A stretch of 39,163 nucleotides of DNA from NCBI GenBank assembly GCA_020445785.1, contig JAGRFZ010000110.1, positions 11,166 to 50,328 on the forward strand. Reading direction: 5' to 3'. Source of the DNA: Rhodocyclaceae bacterium (GTDB lineage: Bacteria > Pseudomonadota > Gammaproteobacteria > Burkholderiales > Rhodocyclaceae). Shown piece by piece: positions 1-7,809 of this stretch (within the stretch, counting starts at the first letter, position 1; every line of letters begins with the position of its first letter). Position numbers and translations under genes: made by a program. A model generated the notes under the pieces. The model had not been told where the DNA came from. It saw nothing but the letters and a program-made list of their open reading frames with translations, and searched no databases.

Positions 1-892
1 TGGTGTCGATGCCCTCGGCGGCGGTGTTGCTGTTGACGACGATGCGCCGCTCGGTGTCGAAGTCGATCCTGGAGAGGGCGAGGCGGCCATCGACATACCA
101 GGTGGCGGTGGCATAGCTCATGTACAGGGAGACGCCGAAGTTGTCGGACTCGACGCTGCCCAGGTCGGCATCGAAATCGGCATCGGTCTTCGACCAGGAC
201 AGGGCGACGCCGCCGACCAGGCCGTCCATGAAGCGATAGTCGATACCGGCGGTAAGGCCGGCGTCCGAGAAGTCGAAGGCGTCCTCGTTGCGCGATGCAT
301 CGCGATCGCCGGAATTGTAGTTGGCGTTGATGAAGCCGCCCCAGCGGCCGCCGAACTCGCCGTCGCCGGCGGAGCCGCCACGGCTTCCGGCGGGCAGGAT
401 CTGGGCGAGGGACAGGGCATTGCCGTCGATGGTGACGCCGGAGCCGGCGAGCAGCAGGCCGCGACCGCCGGATCGCAGCGCGAGCAGTCGGCCGTTGACC
501 GGATTGGACAGGGAGCCTTCGACCGCAATGCGGCCGGCGGCGGTCATTTCCTCGGGGGCGACGGCCTGCAGCGCGGCGGCGAGGTCGGCGGCGGCCAGGC
601 CGAGGTCGAAGTCGCTGCCATCGGCCAGGGCGCTGACGACCAGTCGGGTGCAGGTGTCGGAGAGGCGGGCCTCACCGCTGCCGAGCGGATCCGGGGCGAC
701 GAGGAAGGGACAGATGGTCTCGGTGACGCCGGCGGCGGCGGTCTGGACCTGGTTGAGTCCGGCCACGCCGGTCAGCACCCCCTCGGCCGGGCTCTGGCCC
801 GGAACCTGGGCGTGGGCTGTGCCCAGGCCGAAGATGCCAAGTGCGACTACCATGGGACGAATTCGGTTCGCCTTCGAGCATTCGTTGTTCAT
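1..892 (-). CDS. Autotransporter outer-membrane beta-barrel protein, N-terminal part (3' end off the window)
   Basis: The reading frame is open from an ATG at 892 to the left edge, about 297 codons. It starts with a signal-peptide-like segment ending GLGTAHA before QVPGQSP. The segment around residues 115-160 (QAVAPEEMTAAG, then an NxRLLALR-like stretch) is the usual pre-barrel region of autotransporter-domain proteins. From about residue 200 the repeated GGRWGGFINANYNSGD, GLTAGIDYRF and GGVALSWSKTDADF pieces are amphipathic barrel strands. The passenger is short, so this looks like a small autotransporter of the lysobacterial/xanthomonad type rather than a large adhesin. AAGGGG lies about 8 nt before the ATG. 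An FNR-like palindrome sits just upstream. A decayed relative lies at 8751-9208. Known for the family: the C-terminal barrel inserts in the outer membrane. The passenger function is unknown. Confidence 0.8.
   Translation of the reverse strand, partial: MNNECSKANRIRPMVVALGIFGLGTAHAQVPGQSPAEGVLTGVAGLNQVQTAAAGVTETICPFLVAPDPLGSGEARLSDTCTRLVVSALADGSDFDLGLAAADLAAALQAVAPEEMTAAGRIAVEGSLSNPVNGRLLALRSGGRGLLLAGSGVTIDGNALSLAQILPAGSRGGSAGDGEFGGRWGGFINANYNSGDRDASRNEDAFDFSDAGLTAGIDYRFMDGLVGGVALSWSKTDADFDADLGSVESDNFGVSLYMSYATATWYVDGRLALSRIDFDTERRIVVNSNTAAEGIDT
131..224. repeat. Autotransporter barrel repeat, copy 1 (partner 9101-9182)
   Basis: This segment aligns with 9101-9182 apart from a 12-nt indel and a few substitutions. 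A run of 36 nt (189-224) is identical to 9147-9182. Both copies encode the strand GLVGGVALSWSK[TS]DAD on the minus strand, so it is a duplicated piece of autotransporter gene. Confidence 0.85.
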
Positions 893-925
893 TTCGTTGA
901 CCCCTTGGTGGAAAATTGCCCGCGA

Positions 926-939
926 TTGACTTAAATCAA
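926..939. promoter_or_regulatory. FNR/ANR-like box upstream of the autotransporter gene
   Basis: TTGACTTAAATCAA matches the FNR consensus TTGAT-N4-ATCAA at 9 of 10 positions and sits in a distinctly AT-rich patch of a GC-rich region. Its centre is about 40 nt upstream of the autotransporter ATG. With an RBS between them, the transcription start would lie close to or within the box, so repression or an overlapping -35 is as likely as class II activation. It could instead serve the divergent gene at 1181. Only the sequence match is observed; binding is inferred. Confidence 0.5.
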
Positions 940-1052
940 GACCGGAGCCTAGCCGAAGGTCGCCAACATTGCCAGATGCGCCGTCTCGCCGACGCCGCGG
1001 GCGTTGGTGTTCTGCCACGAATCCTCCCGCTGCTCGCGGCCCGAGGACGGAA

Positions 1053-1080
1053 TTGAACCAGTGGGGGCCCGCAGGCGACT
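1053..1080 (+). promoter_or_regulatory. Putative ECF-sigma promoter P1 (Sel1/caspase gene)
   Basis: TTGAACC at 1053-1059 and CGACT at 1076-1080 are separated by exactly 16 nt. The same elements and spacing occur at 3608-3635 in front of the ECF sigma operon. A GAAC-type -35 with a CG-containing -10 is the normal style of ECF promoters. The predicted start lies near 1087, leaving a leader of about 94 nt before the ATG at 1181. Confidence 0.6.
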
Positions 1081-1180
1081 CACTTCTTGACGACGCGGCG
1101 ATTTCCGGCCGCGCCGACGTGCCATGCCGTCTTGCCGCCGTTGCGCGCCGAACGGCATCCATCACGATGCGGAGACATCG

Positions 1181-3484
1181 ATGAAACCTGTAAAGCAAAT
1201 TCTCACCGGCCGCCTGGGCGCGCTCTGCATCGCGCTGCTGGCGCCGATCGTGGCCCCGGCCGTAGGTGCGGCCGAAACCCTCAGCGCTGCGGCGGTCAAG
1301 GCCGTCGAGGATCTGATGATCGTCGATTGCCTGCTGCCGGGCCAAGTGCGTCGGCTGGGTGCCCAGATGACCTATCTCAGCGCCCGCCGCCCGGCCAAGC
1401 TCAACGCGGCAGAGTGCGCATTGCGTGGCGGCGAATACGTGGTGTATGACCGCGCCGATCTGAACAGTGCGCTGAAGGTGTGGATGGCAAAGGCGGAGGA
1501 TGGCGACGCCGAGGCGCAGACCTACGTCGGCGAGATCTACGAGCGGGGCGTCGGCAGCACGCGACCCGATTATACGGCAGCGGCCCGCTGGTATCGGGAC
1601 GCGGCCGACCAGGGATTCTCGCGTGCCCGCATCAACCTTGGGCACCTGTACGAGCAGGGGCTTGGTGTGGAGCGGGATCCCGCCAAGGCGATCGCTCTGT
1701 ATCGTCAGGCCGCGGGACTGGGCGACGCGATCGCGCTCGATGGCGGCGACGACGGCCAGCGCACCCGCGAGATCGAACGCCTGCGGCAGGAACTCGAAGC
1801 CACCCGGCAGCAACTCGACGAGGCGCGCAAGGCACTCGAGCAGCAACGCAACGATGCCCGCCGAGAACTGCATTCGCTCGAACAAGGAATCCGCAAGGCC
1901 CAGGACGAAGGGCGCCAGGCATTGGTGACAAGCCTCCAGCAGCGACTGCAGGCACGCGAGGCAGAACTCGAACAGCGAGCGCAGCAGGTGGCGATGCTGT
2001 CGGCCAACCTGGCCCAGTCGCAGGATCAGTTGCGAACGCTCGAGGGCACGGCGACGGCCTTGCGTGAGCAGCTCGACGTTGCCCGCGCACGACTGACCGA
2101 AAGCGAGGGCGAACTGGAGGCCCGACGGGCCAGTGCCGCCGAAGACGAGCAGCGGGTGAGCGAACTGAGAGCGCAGCTCGCCCGTCAGAAGCAAGCCGGC
2201 GACGCCGCCGCCCGGGCCGAACTGACCAAGATCCAGGCGAGGCTCAAGCTGCGCGAGGATGAACTCGCGCGCCAGCGGGACGAGATTGCCCGGATCGAGC
2301 GGGAGGCGCGCGACTATCGCCAGCAGCTGGTCGAGCTCGAGGCGCGGGACCGGCAGGAGCGTTCCGGCGAACCGGAAGTGGCGGCGGCGCCGCCGAGCAT
2401 TCAGTTGATCGACCCCGCGGTGGTACTTACCCGCGGTGCGGCTGAGGTCCGAATCCGCGGGCGCGTCGAGAAGCGCGAGATCGTCGGCAAGGTCACCGCG
2501 CCGGCCGGGCTGCTGTCCTTCACGATCAACGACCTCAGCCTCGGCACCGATGATCGAGGCTTGTTCAAGACCGAGGTCGCGCTGTTGCGCGAACGGACGC
2601 CGGTGAGTCTGGTGGCGGTGGACCGCCAGGGCAAGAAGGCCAGCGTGGAGTTCGTGCTGGTGCCCGAAGGCGGTGCCGAGGTGGCGCCGCCGCCGGAGCC
2701 CCCCAAGTACCTGAGTTCGGTCGAATTCGGGCGATTCCACGCGCTGGTGGTCGGCAACGAGGAATACGGTCTGTTGCCCAAGCTCGAGACCGCGATCGAG
2801 GATGCCAAGGCGGTTGCCGGCCTGCTGCGGGACAAATATGGGTTCGAAGTGACGCTGCTCACCAACGCCACCCGCTACCAGATTCTGTCGGAGCTCAACC
2901 GGCTGCGGGCGGATCTCACCGAGAAGGACAATCTGCTGATCTACTACGCCGGCCACGGCGAGATCGACCGGGCCAATCTGCGCGGCTACTGGCTGCCGGT
3001 CGACGCCGAGCCGAACAGCGATGCCAATTGGATTTCCAACGTGTCGATCACCGATTTCCTGAACGCGATCTCGGTCAAGCACGCGATCGTCGTGGCGGAC
3101 TCGTGCTACTCGGGTACCCTGACCCGATCGTCGATCGGACAGCTCGAGAGCGGCATGTCGGAGGAAGCCCGGGCGCGCTGGCTGAAGGCGATGGTCAAGG
3201 CCAGGGCGCGAACCGTGCTGACCTCGGGCGGCGTACAGCCGGTGCTCGACGGCGGCGGCGGTAAGCATTCGGTGTTTGCGCGAATCTTCCTCGAGGTGCT
3301 GCAGGAGAACAATGATGCGATGGAGGCCCAGCGCCTGTACCGGGAAGTCGCCGCGCGGGTGCTCGACCAGGCCAGCCGCTTCCAGATCGAGCAGCGACCG
3401 GAGTATGCACCGCTGAAGTTTGCGGGCCACGAATCCGGCGACTTTCTGTTCGTACCCCGCAGTATGGTCGCCAGCGCCGACTGA
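1181..3484 (+). CDS. Exported Sel1-repeat / coiled-coil / caspase-fold (peptidase C14) protein
   Basis: This 767-aa protein starts at ATG 1181, chosen because GGAG lies 6 nt upstream and a clear signal peptide (MKPVKQIL... to VGAA) follows; upstream in-frame codons add nothing protein-like. Order: signal peptide (1-30); two to three Sel1-type helical repeats (about 95-185: EAQTYVGEIYERG, ARINLGHLYEQGLG); a long charged coiled coil rich in E, R, Q and L (about 195-410); a beta-rich Ig-like segment (about 410-515); and a caspase p20-like domain (about 525-750). The catalytic dyad is visible: His592 in YYAGHG and Cys642 in DSCYSG. Metacaspase-like members usually cleave after Arg or Lys, but the substrate here is unknown. 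The signal peptide implies the periplasm. It is transcribed from P1, which it appears to share with the ECF operon that carries a second caspase gene. Confidence 0.85.
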   Translation: MKPVKQILTGRLGALCIALLAPIVAPAVGAAETLSAAAVKAVEDLMIVDCLLPGQVRRLGAQMTYLSARRPAKLNAAECALRGGEYVVYDRADLNSALKVWMAKAEDGDAEAQTYVGEIYERGVGSTRPDYTAAARWYRDAADQGFSRARINLGHLYEQGLGVERDPAKAIALYRQAAGLGDAIALDGGDDGQRTREIERLRQELEATRQQLDEARKALEQQRNDARRELHSLEQGIRKAQDEGRQALVTSLQQRLQAREAELEQRAQQVAMLSANLAQSQDQLRTLEGTATALREQLDVARARLTESEGELEARRASAAEDEQRVSELRAQLARQKQAGDAAARAELTKIQARLKLREDELARQRDEIARIEREARDYRQQLVELEARDRQERSGEPEVAAAPPSIQLIDPAVVLTRGAAEVRIRGRVEKREIVGKVTAPAGLLSFTINDLSLGTDDRGLFKTEVALLRERTPVSLVAVDRQGKKASVEFVLVPEGGAEVAPPPEPPKYLSSVEFGRFHALVVGNEEYGLLPKLETAIEDAKAVAGLLRDKYGFEVTLLTNATRYQILSELNRLRADLTEKDNLLIYYAGHGEIDRANLRGYWLPVDAEPNSDANWISNVSITDFLNAISVKHAIVVADSCYSGTLTRSSIGQLESGMSEEARARWLKAMVKARARTVLTSGGVQPVLDGGGGKHSVFARIFLEVLQENNDAMEAQRLYREVAARVLDQASRFQIEQRPEYAPLKFAGHESGDFLFVPRSMVASAD

Positions 3485-3517
3485 GGGTGCCGCCACGCCG
3501 GCGGCGGCAGGGACCGT

Positions 3518-3544
3518 GAAGCGCTCGCCGTGTGCGGGCGCTTC
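3518..3544 (+). terminator. Strong hairpin downstream of the Sel1/caspase gene
   Basis: An 11-bp stem (GAAGCGCTCGC paired with GCGGGCGCTTC, one G-U wobble) closes a 5-nt CGTGT loop, 33 nt after the stop. The tail GTTCGT is only weakly U-rich, so termination may be partial. It isolates the gene from the following ECF operon, which has its own promoter. Confidence 0.5.
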
Positions 3545-3607
3545 GTTCGTGGACCGCCGCTGCGGATGCAGTAGCATTCGGACTGGCCCCGCCGTCGAAA
3601 AAATTCT

Positions 3608-3635
3608 TTGAACCGGGCTGCGCCGCCCTGCGACT
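3608..3635 (+). promoter_or_regulatory. Putative autoregulatory ECF-sigma promoter P2
   Basis: TTGAACC (3608-3614), 16 nt, CGACT (3631-3635): identical in both elements and spacing to P1. The predicted start at about 3642 is only about 11 nt before the sigma gene ATG at 3653, just enough for the GAGAG ribosome site. ECF sigma genes commonly transcribe themselves, so this site best defines the specificity of the sigma factor next to it. Confidence 0.65.
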
Positions 3636-3652
3636 TATTTCACGAGAGCTTC

Positions 3653-4204
3653 ATGGAACTGAACAACGAAGAGGTCTTTGAGCTCCTCAAGGCCGTCGGA
3701 AAAGGTAGCGAGGATGCCATTCGCAAACTCTACGACGCGTACAGCAGACGTATTTATGCGTTTGCACTGAACCGGATACGAGACGCCTCGCTGGCGGAGG
3801 AGATTGTGGTGGATACGATGCACGAGGTCTGGAAGCACCCGGACCGCTTTCGCGGAGAGTCCAAGTTCAGTACCTGGCTGCTCGGCGTCGCCCGCTACAA
3901 GGTCCTGACGGCGCTGCGCGCCTCGAAGCCGGAACATGAGGAACTGGATGACCAGATGCCGTCCGATGGCGAAACCGCCTTCGACGTGCTGGCACAGAAG
4001 CAGCGACGCGAAGGCGTGCAGCACTGCATGGGAAAGCTCTCCGACGAGCATCGCGAGTGCATGCACCTGGTGTTCTACGAGGGCTACACCCTCAAGGAAG
4101 TCGCCGAAGTCCAGTCCGTACCGGAAAACACCGTGAAGACCCGGCTGTTTCACGCGCGCCAGAAGATCAGGAACTGTCTCAGGCTGCTGCTGGAGCGTGA
4201 ATAG
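3653..4204 (+). CDS. ECF-type RNA polymerase sigma-70 family factor
   Basis: This 183-aa protein begins MELNNEEVF; the ATG at 3653 is preferred to an earlier in-frame ATG at 3608, which lies inside the predicted promoter. Region 2 spans about residues 20-90 (LYDAYSRRIYAFALNRI, EEIVVDTMHEVWKHP, FSTWLLGVARYKVL). Region 4 spans about 120-178 (LSDEHRECMHLVFYEGYTLKEVAEV, VPENTVKTRLFHARQKI), a typical helix-turn-helix binding the -35. It lacks regions 1 and 3, as ECF factors do. It directs core RNA polymerase to stress promoters and is held by the anti-sigma factor encoded 20 nt downstream. Six TTGAACC-N16-CGACT-like sites in the first 12.4 kb are its likely targets (inference). Confidence 0.92.
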   Translation: MELNNEEVFELLKAVGKGSEDAIRKLYDAYSRRIYAFALNRIRDASLAEEIVVDTMHEVWKHPDRFRGESKFSTWLLGVARYKVLTALRASKPEHEELDDQMPSDGETAFDVLAQKQRREGVQHCMGKLSDEHRECMHLVFYEGYTLKEVAEVQSVPENTVKTRLFHARQKIRNCLRLLLERE

Positions 4205-4224
4205 GGTTTGCCGAGGAGCGCGAA

Positions 4225-4911
4225 ATGATGAATCAGGAAACACGCCAACGCTTTGACGAACTGCTGCCTTGGTACGTCAATGGCACCCTGGACGAGGACG
4301 GGCGGCGCTGGATCGAGTGCCAGCTCGAGGCGCATCCGGAATGCCGGGGCGAACTCACCTGGACCGAGTCCCTGCAGACCCGGATGCGCGAGTCGAAGCC
4401 GGCCTTTGCCGATGGACAGGGCTTCGACAAGCTGATCGCCAGGATTCGCCACGGCCAGGAACACAGCATGGTGCGCAAGACGTCGCCGGAACGTCGCGGC
4501 GCCCTGGCCAAGCTCACCGACTGGCTCGCCGGCATCGGATTGACGCCAGCGCTGGCCGGCGCGGCGGCAGTGGTCGCGGTGCAGTTCGGCGTGATCGCCC
4601 TGCTGGTCAACCAACAGGGAGAGCTGGAATCTGAATTCGATCGCTTCCGATCGGTCAACACCGGGGAAGTGGTCACGGGCCCGGCACTCGAAGTCGTGTT
4701 CAAATCGGACGCGCTGGAGCGGGAAATCCGCGAGACCCTGGTCCGTATCGGCGGCACCCTGGCCGGAGGCCCGGGGCAACTCGGGATCTATCTGGTGTAT
4801 GTGCCGGAGAATGAAATCGACGTCGCCAAGGCGATGCTGGAAGGCAACCCGATCGTCGAGGTGGTCACCGTGTCGCGGGCCTCGCGGGCCCACGGCGCGT
4901 CCGGAGGCTGA
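4225..4911 (+). CDS. Membrane-anchored anti-sigma factor
   Basis: This 228-aa protein follows the sigma gene by 20 nt, with GAGGAG 6 nt before the ATG. The N-terminal 60 residues resemble the anti-sigma domain that clasps ECF factors (RFDELLPWYVNGTLD, then EAHPECRGEL). The zinc-binding HxxxCxxC motif of the ZAS family is incomplete: only H and one C are seen, so it may be a zinc-independent variant. One transmembrane segment lies at about 103-131 (LAGAAAVVAVQFGVIALLV). A compact C-terminal domain (about 150-215) should face the periplasm. Release of such factors normally needs regulated proteolysis; the next gene encodes an exported caspase-fold protein, a possible partner (inference). Confidence 0.85.
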   Translation: MMNQETRQRFDELLPWYVNGTLDEDGRRWIECQLEAHPECRGELTWTESLQTRMRESKPAFADGQGFDKLIARIRHGQEHSMVRKTSPERRGALAKLTDWLAGIGLTPALAGAAAVVAVQFGVIALLVNQQGELESEFDRFRSVNTGEVVTGPALEVVFKSDALEREIRETLVRIGGTLAGGPGQLGIYLVYVPENEIDVAKAMLEGNPIVEVVTVSRASRAHGASGG

Positions 4912-4916
4912 ATCGA

Positions 4917-5777
4917 ATGAGTGCGCCGATCGTGCGCAGGTGCATCTGGCTGTTGGTCGCGGTCACCGCGTGGCTGCTGCCGGGGCTGGCGTCGGCACGC
5001 GCCGACGGGGGCCGCGTCGCCCTGGTCATCGGCAATGCGGACTACCGTCAGGCGCCGCTGAAGAATCCGGTCAACGATGCGCGTGCGGTGGCCTCGGCGC
5101 TCCATGGTCTGGGCTTCGATGTGATCATGCGCGAGAACGCCGATCTCGGTGAGATGCTCGAGGCGATCCGGCAGTTCTCGATCGCTGCCCGCCGCAATCA
5201 GGTGCGGCTGCTCTACTACGCCGGCCACGGTGCCCAGGTCGAAGGCCGCAACTATCTGATTCCGGTCAGTGAAAAGATTTCGGGCGACGACGACATCGCC
5301 CGCAAGAGTGCCGACATGAGTGAACTCGTGAACCAACTCGGCCAACTGGAGGAAGGCACCAACATCCTGATTCTCGACGCCTGCCGCAACAATCCCTACA
5401 AGGCCGCCGGCTTCAAGACCGCCGACGGCCGCGTGATCCGCCTTCGCGGTTCCATGCTCAATTCCGGTCTGGCCCGGGTGCAGGCGCCCAACGGTACCGT
5501 CGTCGCCTTCTCGACGGCACCGGGCGCGATCGCGATGGACGGTCAGAACTACGCCAACAGCCTATATACGAAGCATCTGCTCGACCACATCGGAACGCCC
5601 GGTCTGCCGGTCGAGCAGTTGTTCAAGCGCGTCCGCATCGCCGTTGCCCGCGATACGCGTCGCATGCAGATACCGTGGGAAAGCAGCAGCCTGATGGGCG
5701 AATTCTGCTTCCGCCCCGCACATGGCGGCGCCTGCAACGGGGTTGGTGGCATCGGCCTCGGCATCGCCCCACGCTGA
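4917..5777 (+). CDS. Exported caspase-fold (peptidase C14) protein
   Basis: This 286-aa protein starts 5 nt after the anti-sigma stop and is the third gene of the ECF operon. A signal peptide (about 1-29, LLVAVTAWLLPGLASARA) precedes a single caspase p20 domain. VALVIGNADYRQAPLKNP is the family's first strand. His104 in YYAGHG and Cys156 in DACRNNP form the expected dyad. The C-terminal part (GTVVAFSTAPGAIAMDG, then SLYTKHLLDHI) is typical of bacterial C14 proteins with a substrate-binding loop. No extra domains are present, unlike the protein at 1181. Localisation should be periplasmic. Membership in a sigma/anti-sigma operon suggests a role in envelope stress or signal proteolysis rather than classical cell death; this is inference. 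Confidence 0.88.
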   Translation: MSAPIVRRCIWLLVAVTAWLLPGLASARADGGRVALVIGNADYRQAPLKNPVNDARAVASALHGLGFDVIMRENADLGEMLEAIRQFSIAARRNQVRLLYYAGHGAQVEGRNYLIPVSEKISGDDDIARKSADMSELVNQLGQLEEGTNILILDACRNNPYKAAGFKTADGRVIRLRGSMLNSGLARVQAPNGTVVAFSTAPGAIAMDGQNYANSLYTKHLLDHIGTPGLPVEQLFKRVRIAVARDTRRMQIPWESSSLMGEFCFRPAHGGACNGVGGIGLGIAPR

Positions 5778-5869
5778 AGCTTTTCGAGGAAGCGCCGGAG
5801 CGGGCAGTGACCAGGGGGTTCCCGCGGAAGCGAACGGCTGCCATCGCGGAATCGCCCGGCCGGACGCGC

Positions 5870-6892
5870 TCAGAATCCCAGGCTTGCCGAAAGGCTCCAT
5901 CCCACCACATCCGGGCCGAAGATGGCCAACATGCCCAGCCTGACCGATTCGATCGGCTGCGCACGATCGGCCAGATCCAGTTCGATGCCACCGCCCGCTT
6001 CGACGAAACGATCGAATCCGAGGGCATCGCGTTGCGCGCCCAGATGGGCGGTGGCACCCAGACTCAGGTGGGCGCGGGTCGGGCGGCCCGCGACGCGGTA
6101 CGCGATGGCGCGGCTGGCGTCGCTGCGTATCGTCAGCGCGGCCCCGGTGGCATCGAAATCGACGAACTCGCTGGAACTGCTGAAGGTATCGGCGCGTGCG
6201 CCACTCAGGCGCGTGCGCAGTTCCAGCCGCCAGGGTGCGAAATCGCGGCGGAAGTCGGCACCGACCGCCACGCTGTATTTGGCCGCGTCGGCGTGCCAGT
6301 CAAAAATCAAGCCCTTGAACAGGGGCGCTAGCAGGGTCTGGCCGAGGACGCCGCGGTAGTGGGCTCGATTCTCGATACGGACGACCCCGATCCCACCCTG
6401 GACGATCCAGGTCCAGTGGCCGCGTGGGATGCGCACGCCGAGACCGACGCTGCCACCGTAGGCGGTCCATCGCGTGCGCACGGCCTCACCCAGCAGCTCG
6501 AAACGGATCCCGAACTCCATCAGGCCGAGGCTGGCGTGGGCGAAGGGTTGCCACGCCCGGCCTCCTTCGCCCAATGACCACGCCAGCGGCAACTTGTACA
6601 GGCGCATGGTCGGTTGTGCCGATGAGCCGTCGCGGATGCGGTAGGTTGCGGCAGAGATCTCGGGGGCGGTGGTGACGCTGACCATCGCGGCATAGGCTGC
6701 CCCCATTGCCTCTGCGTCGATGTCGCTCTGCAGCGCGCTTCGAGCCGCGGCCAGATCGTCCGGCTCGATCGATTGTTGGGCGAGGCTGGCCGTGGCGGTC
6801 AAGGCCAGGATCGGCGCCAGCAGTCGTTGTGGGGCTCTGGGCAAGGCGGATGTCCGGGTGACGACGGGGGCATCCGATTGTGCGCCAAGCAT
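5870..6892 (-). CDS. Solitary outer-membrane autotransporter-like beta-barrel protein
   Basis: The frame runs on the minus strand to a C-terminal Phe (SLSASLGF), the usual last residue of a barrel recognised by the BAM complex. The start at 6892 (340 aa) is chosen because it gives a plausible signal peptide (LLAPILALTATASLAQ); an upstream ATG at 7060 would add low-complexity Arg/Pro sequence. Alternating aromatic and small residues (WTAYGGSVGLGV, WTWIVQGGIGVVRI, YSVAVGADFRRDF) across about 70-340 indicate 10-12 strands. It resembles the solitary autotransporter-domain family, which lacks a passenger. It is convergent with the caspase operon. No good RBS is visible, so the start is uncertain. 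Confidence 0.65.
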   Translation of the reverse strand: MLGAQSDAPVVTRTSALPRAPQRLLAPILALTATASLAQQSIEPDDLAAARSALQSDIDAEAMGAAYAAMVSVTTAPEISAATYRIRDGSSAQPTMRLYKLPLAWSLGEGGRAWQPFAHASLGLMEFGIRFELLGEAVRTRWTAYGGSVGLGVRIPRGHWTWIVQGGIGVVRIENRAHYRGVLGQTLLAPLFKGLIFDWHADAAKYSVAVGADFRRDFAPWRLELRTRLSGARADTFSSSSEFVDFDATGAALTIRSDASRAIAYRVAGRPTRAHLSLGATAHLGAQRDALGFDRFVEAGGGIELDLADRAQPIESVRLGMLAIFGPDVVGWSLSASLGF

Positions 6893-7124
6893 CGTTGCCG
6901 GCGCCAGCGAATCGGCGCCGGTGACCCTGGGAACTCGTCCACGAAGCCTTGTCGATGCCGAGAATCCCGTCGCAGACCCGGGCCGGCCCGCCGCGAAGCG
7001 CATCGCTGGTGTGGTGCGACGTGACGTCCGCAAGCCCAAACACGGCTTGGCGGGCGTCACGGCTCAGCCGCCGGCGCGTGCGAGCGTCGCCGACGGCTCG
7101 AGGCGAGGGGCCGTTGGGGTCAAT

Positions 7125-7460
7125 TCAACCGCCCGGGGCAGGGCGGCCGGCGCTTTTCGGCAGCACCAGGCAGACGGTTTCGCCGAGGTCGACCACCTGC
7201 AGCGGGCCGTCACCGGTGCGGGCCTTCAAGGCCAGCCGCGATCCGGCGACGCTGGGCATGTCCTCGAGCGTGCGGGTGTCGAACAAAAGGCGGCCGTGCT
7301 GCCAGCAGCGCAACTGGATGCGGTCCTGATCCGGCTCGATGGTCACGCCGGGGTCCGTACTCGGTACGGAGCCGGTGGTCTGACCCATGCCGGCCATGGC
7401 CAGGCACGAGGCGGTGGCGAGGACGGCCCCGATGGCCGCGCGCTTATCGTAGATTGACAT
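7125..7460 (-). CDS. Small exported protein of unknown function
   Basis: This 111-aa ORF has a strong GGAGG ribosome site 9 nt before the ATG. The N-terminus (MSIYDKRAAIGAVLATASCLAMAG) looks like a Sec signal; a Cys at residue 19 in TASCLAMA could also suggest a lipobox, but the context is not canonical. The remainder is soluble, with IQLRCWQHGRLLFDT and VVDLGETVCLVLP, two Cys that could pair in the periplasm. No family is recognised. It lies downstream of ompA and a 78-aa ORF in the same orientation. Confidence 0.6.
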   Translation of the reverse strand: MSIYDKRAAIGAVLATASCLAMAGMGQTTGSVPSTDPGVTIEPDQDRIQLRCWQHGRLLFDTRTLEDMPSVAGSRLALKARTGDGPLQVVDLGETVCLVLPKSAGRPAPGG

Positions 7461-7563
7461 GGAAGTACCCCTCCGCGAGTTGTCCGCCTGCAGCCGTGCT
7501 GTAGGCCGTTCTGATGTGATTCAGTGAGATCCCGGGCCGTCCGGGCCGCCAGCCGAGCCGGTC

Positions 7564-7800
7564 TCAGCGGTCGGTGCCGATCGGGGTTTCCTGAATTGCT
7601 GTGCCGCCGAAGGCGTGGTTGCTGCGGAATGGCCCGCCGACCCGGACGTGGGTCGAGGCGCGGCCACCGAGGGCCGCGCCGTGGGTGGATCTTGCCTCCT
7701 GCATCGCCCGGTGGGCCTCGTCGGGGATCACCTCGGCGCCCGCGGTGCCGGCACGAAAGGCCACCAACAGCAACCGGGCAAGCCCGTTTCGTCGGGTCAC
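7564..7800 (-). CDS. Small putative exported protein, unknown
   Basis: This 78-aa ORF begins 9 nt after the ompA stop, which argues for one transcript. A short basic, hydrophobic N-terminus (MTRRNGLARLLLVAFRAGTAGA) could be a signal peptide. The rest is Gly/His/Thr-rich (HVRVGGPFRSNHAFGGTAI) with no recognised domain. The ribosome site is weak, so translation by coupling to ompA is more likely than independent initiation. The frame has neighbour-like codon use but is short; moderate doubt remains. Confidence 0.45.
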   Translation of the reverse strand: MTRRNGLARLLLVAFRAGTAGAEVIPDEAHRAMQEARSTHGAALGGRASTHVRVGGPFRSNHAFGGTAIQETPIGTDR

Positions 7801-7809
7801 GACGGTTGC

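Noticed and set aside
1046-1065. Sequence resembling the T-arm of a tRNA on the minus strand (GGTTCAATTCC)
   Set aside because: The flanking bases do not form a T-stem or acceptor stem and no anticodon arm follows; the stretch is better explained as ECF promoter P1.
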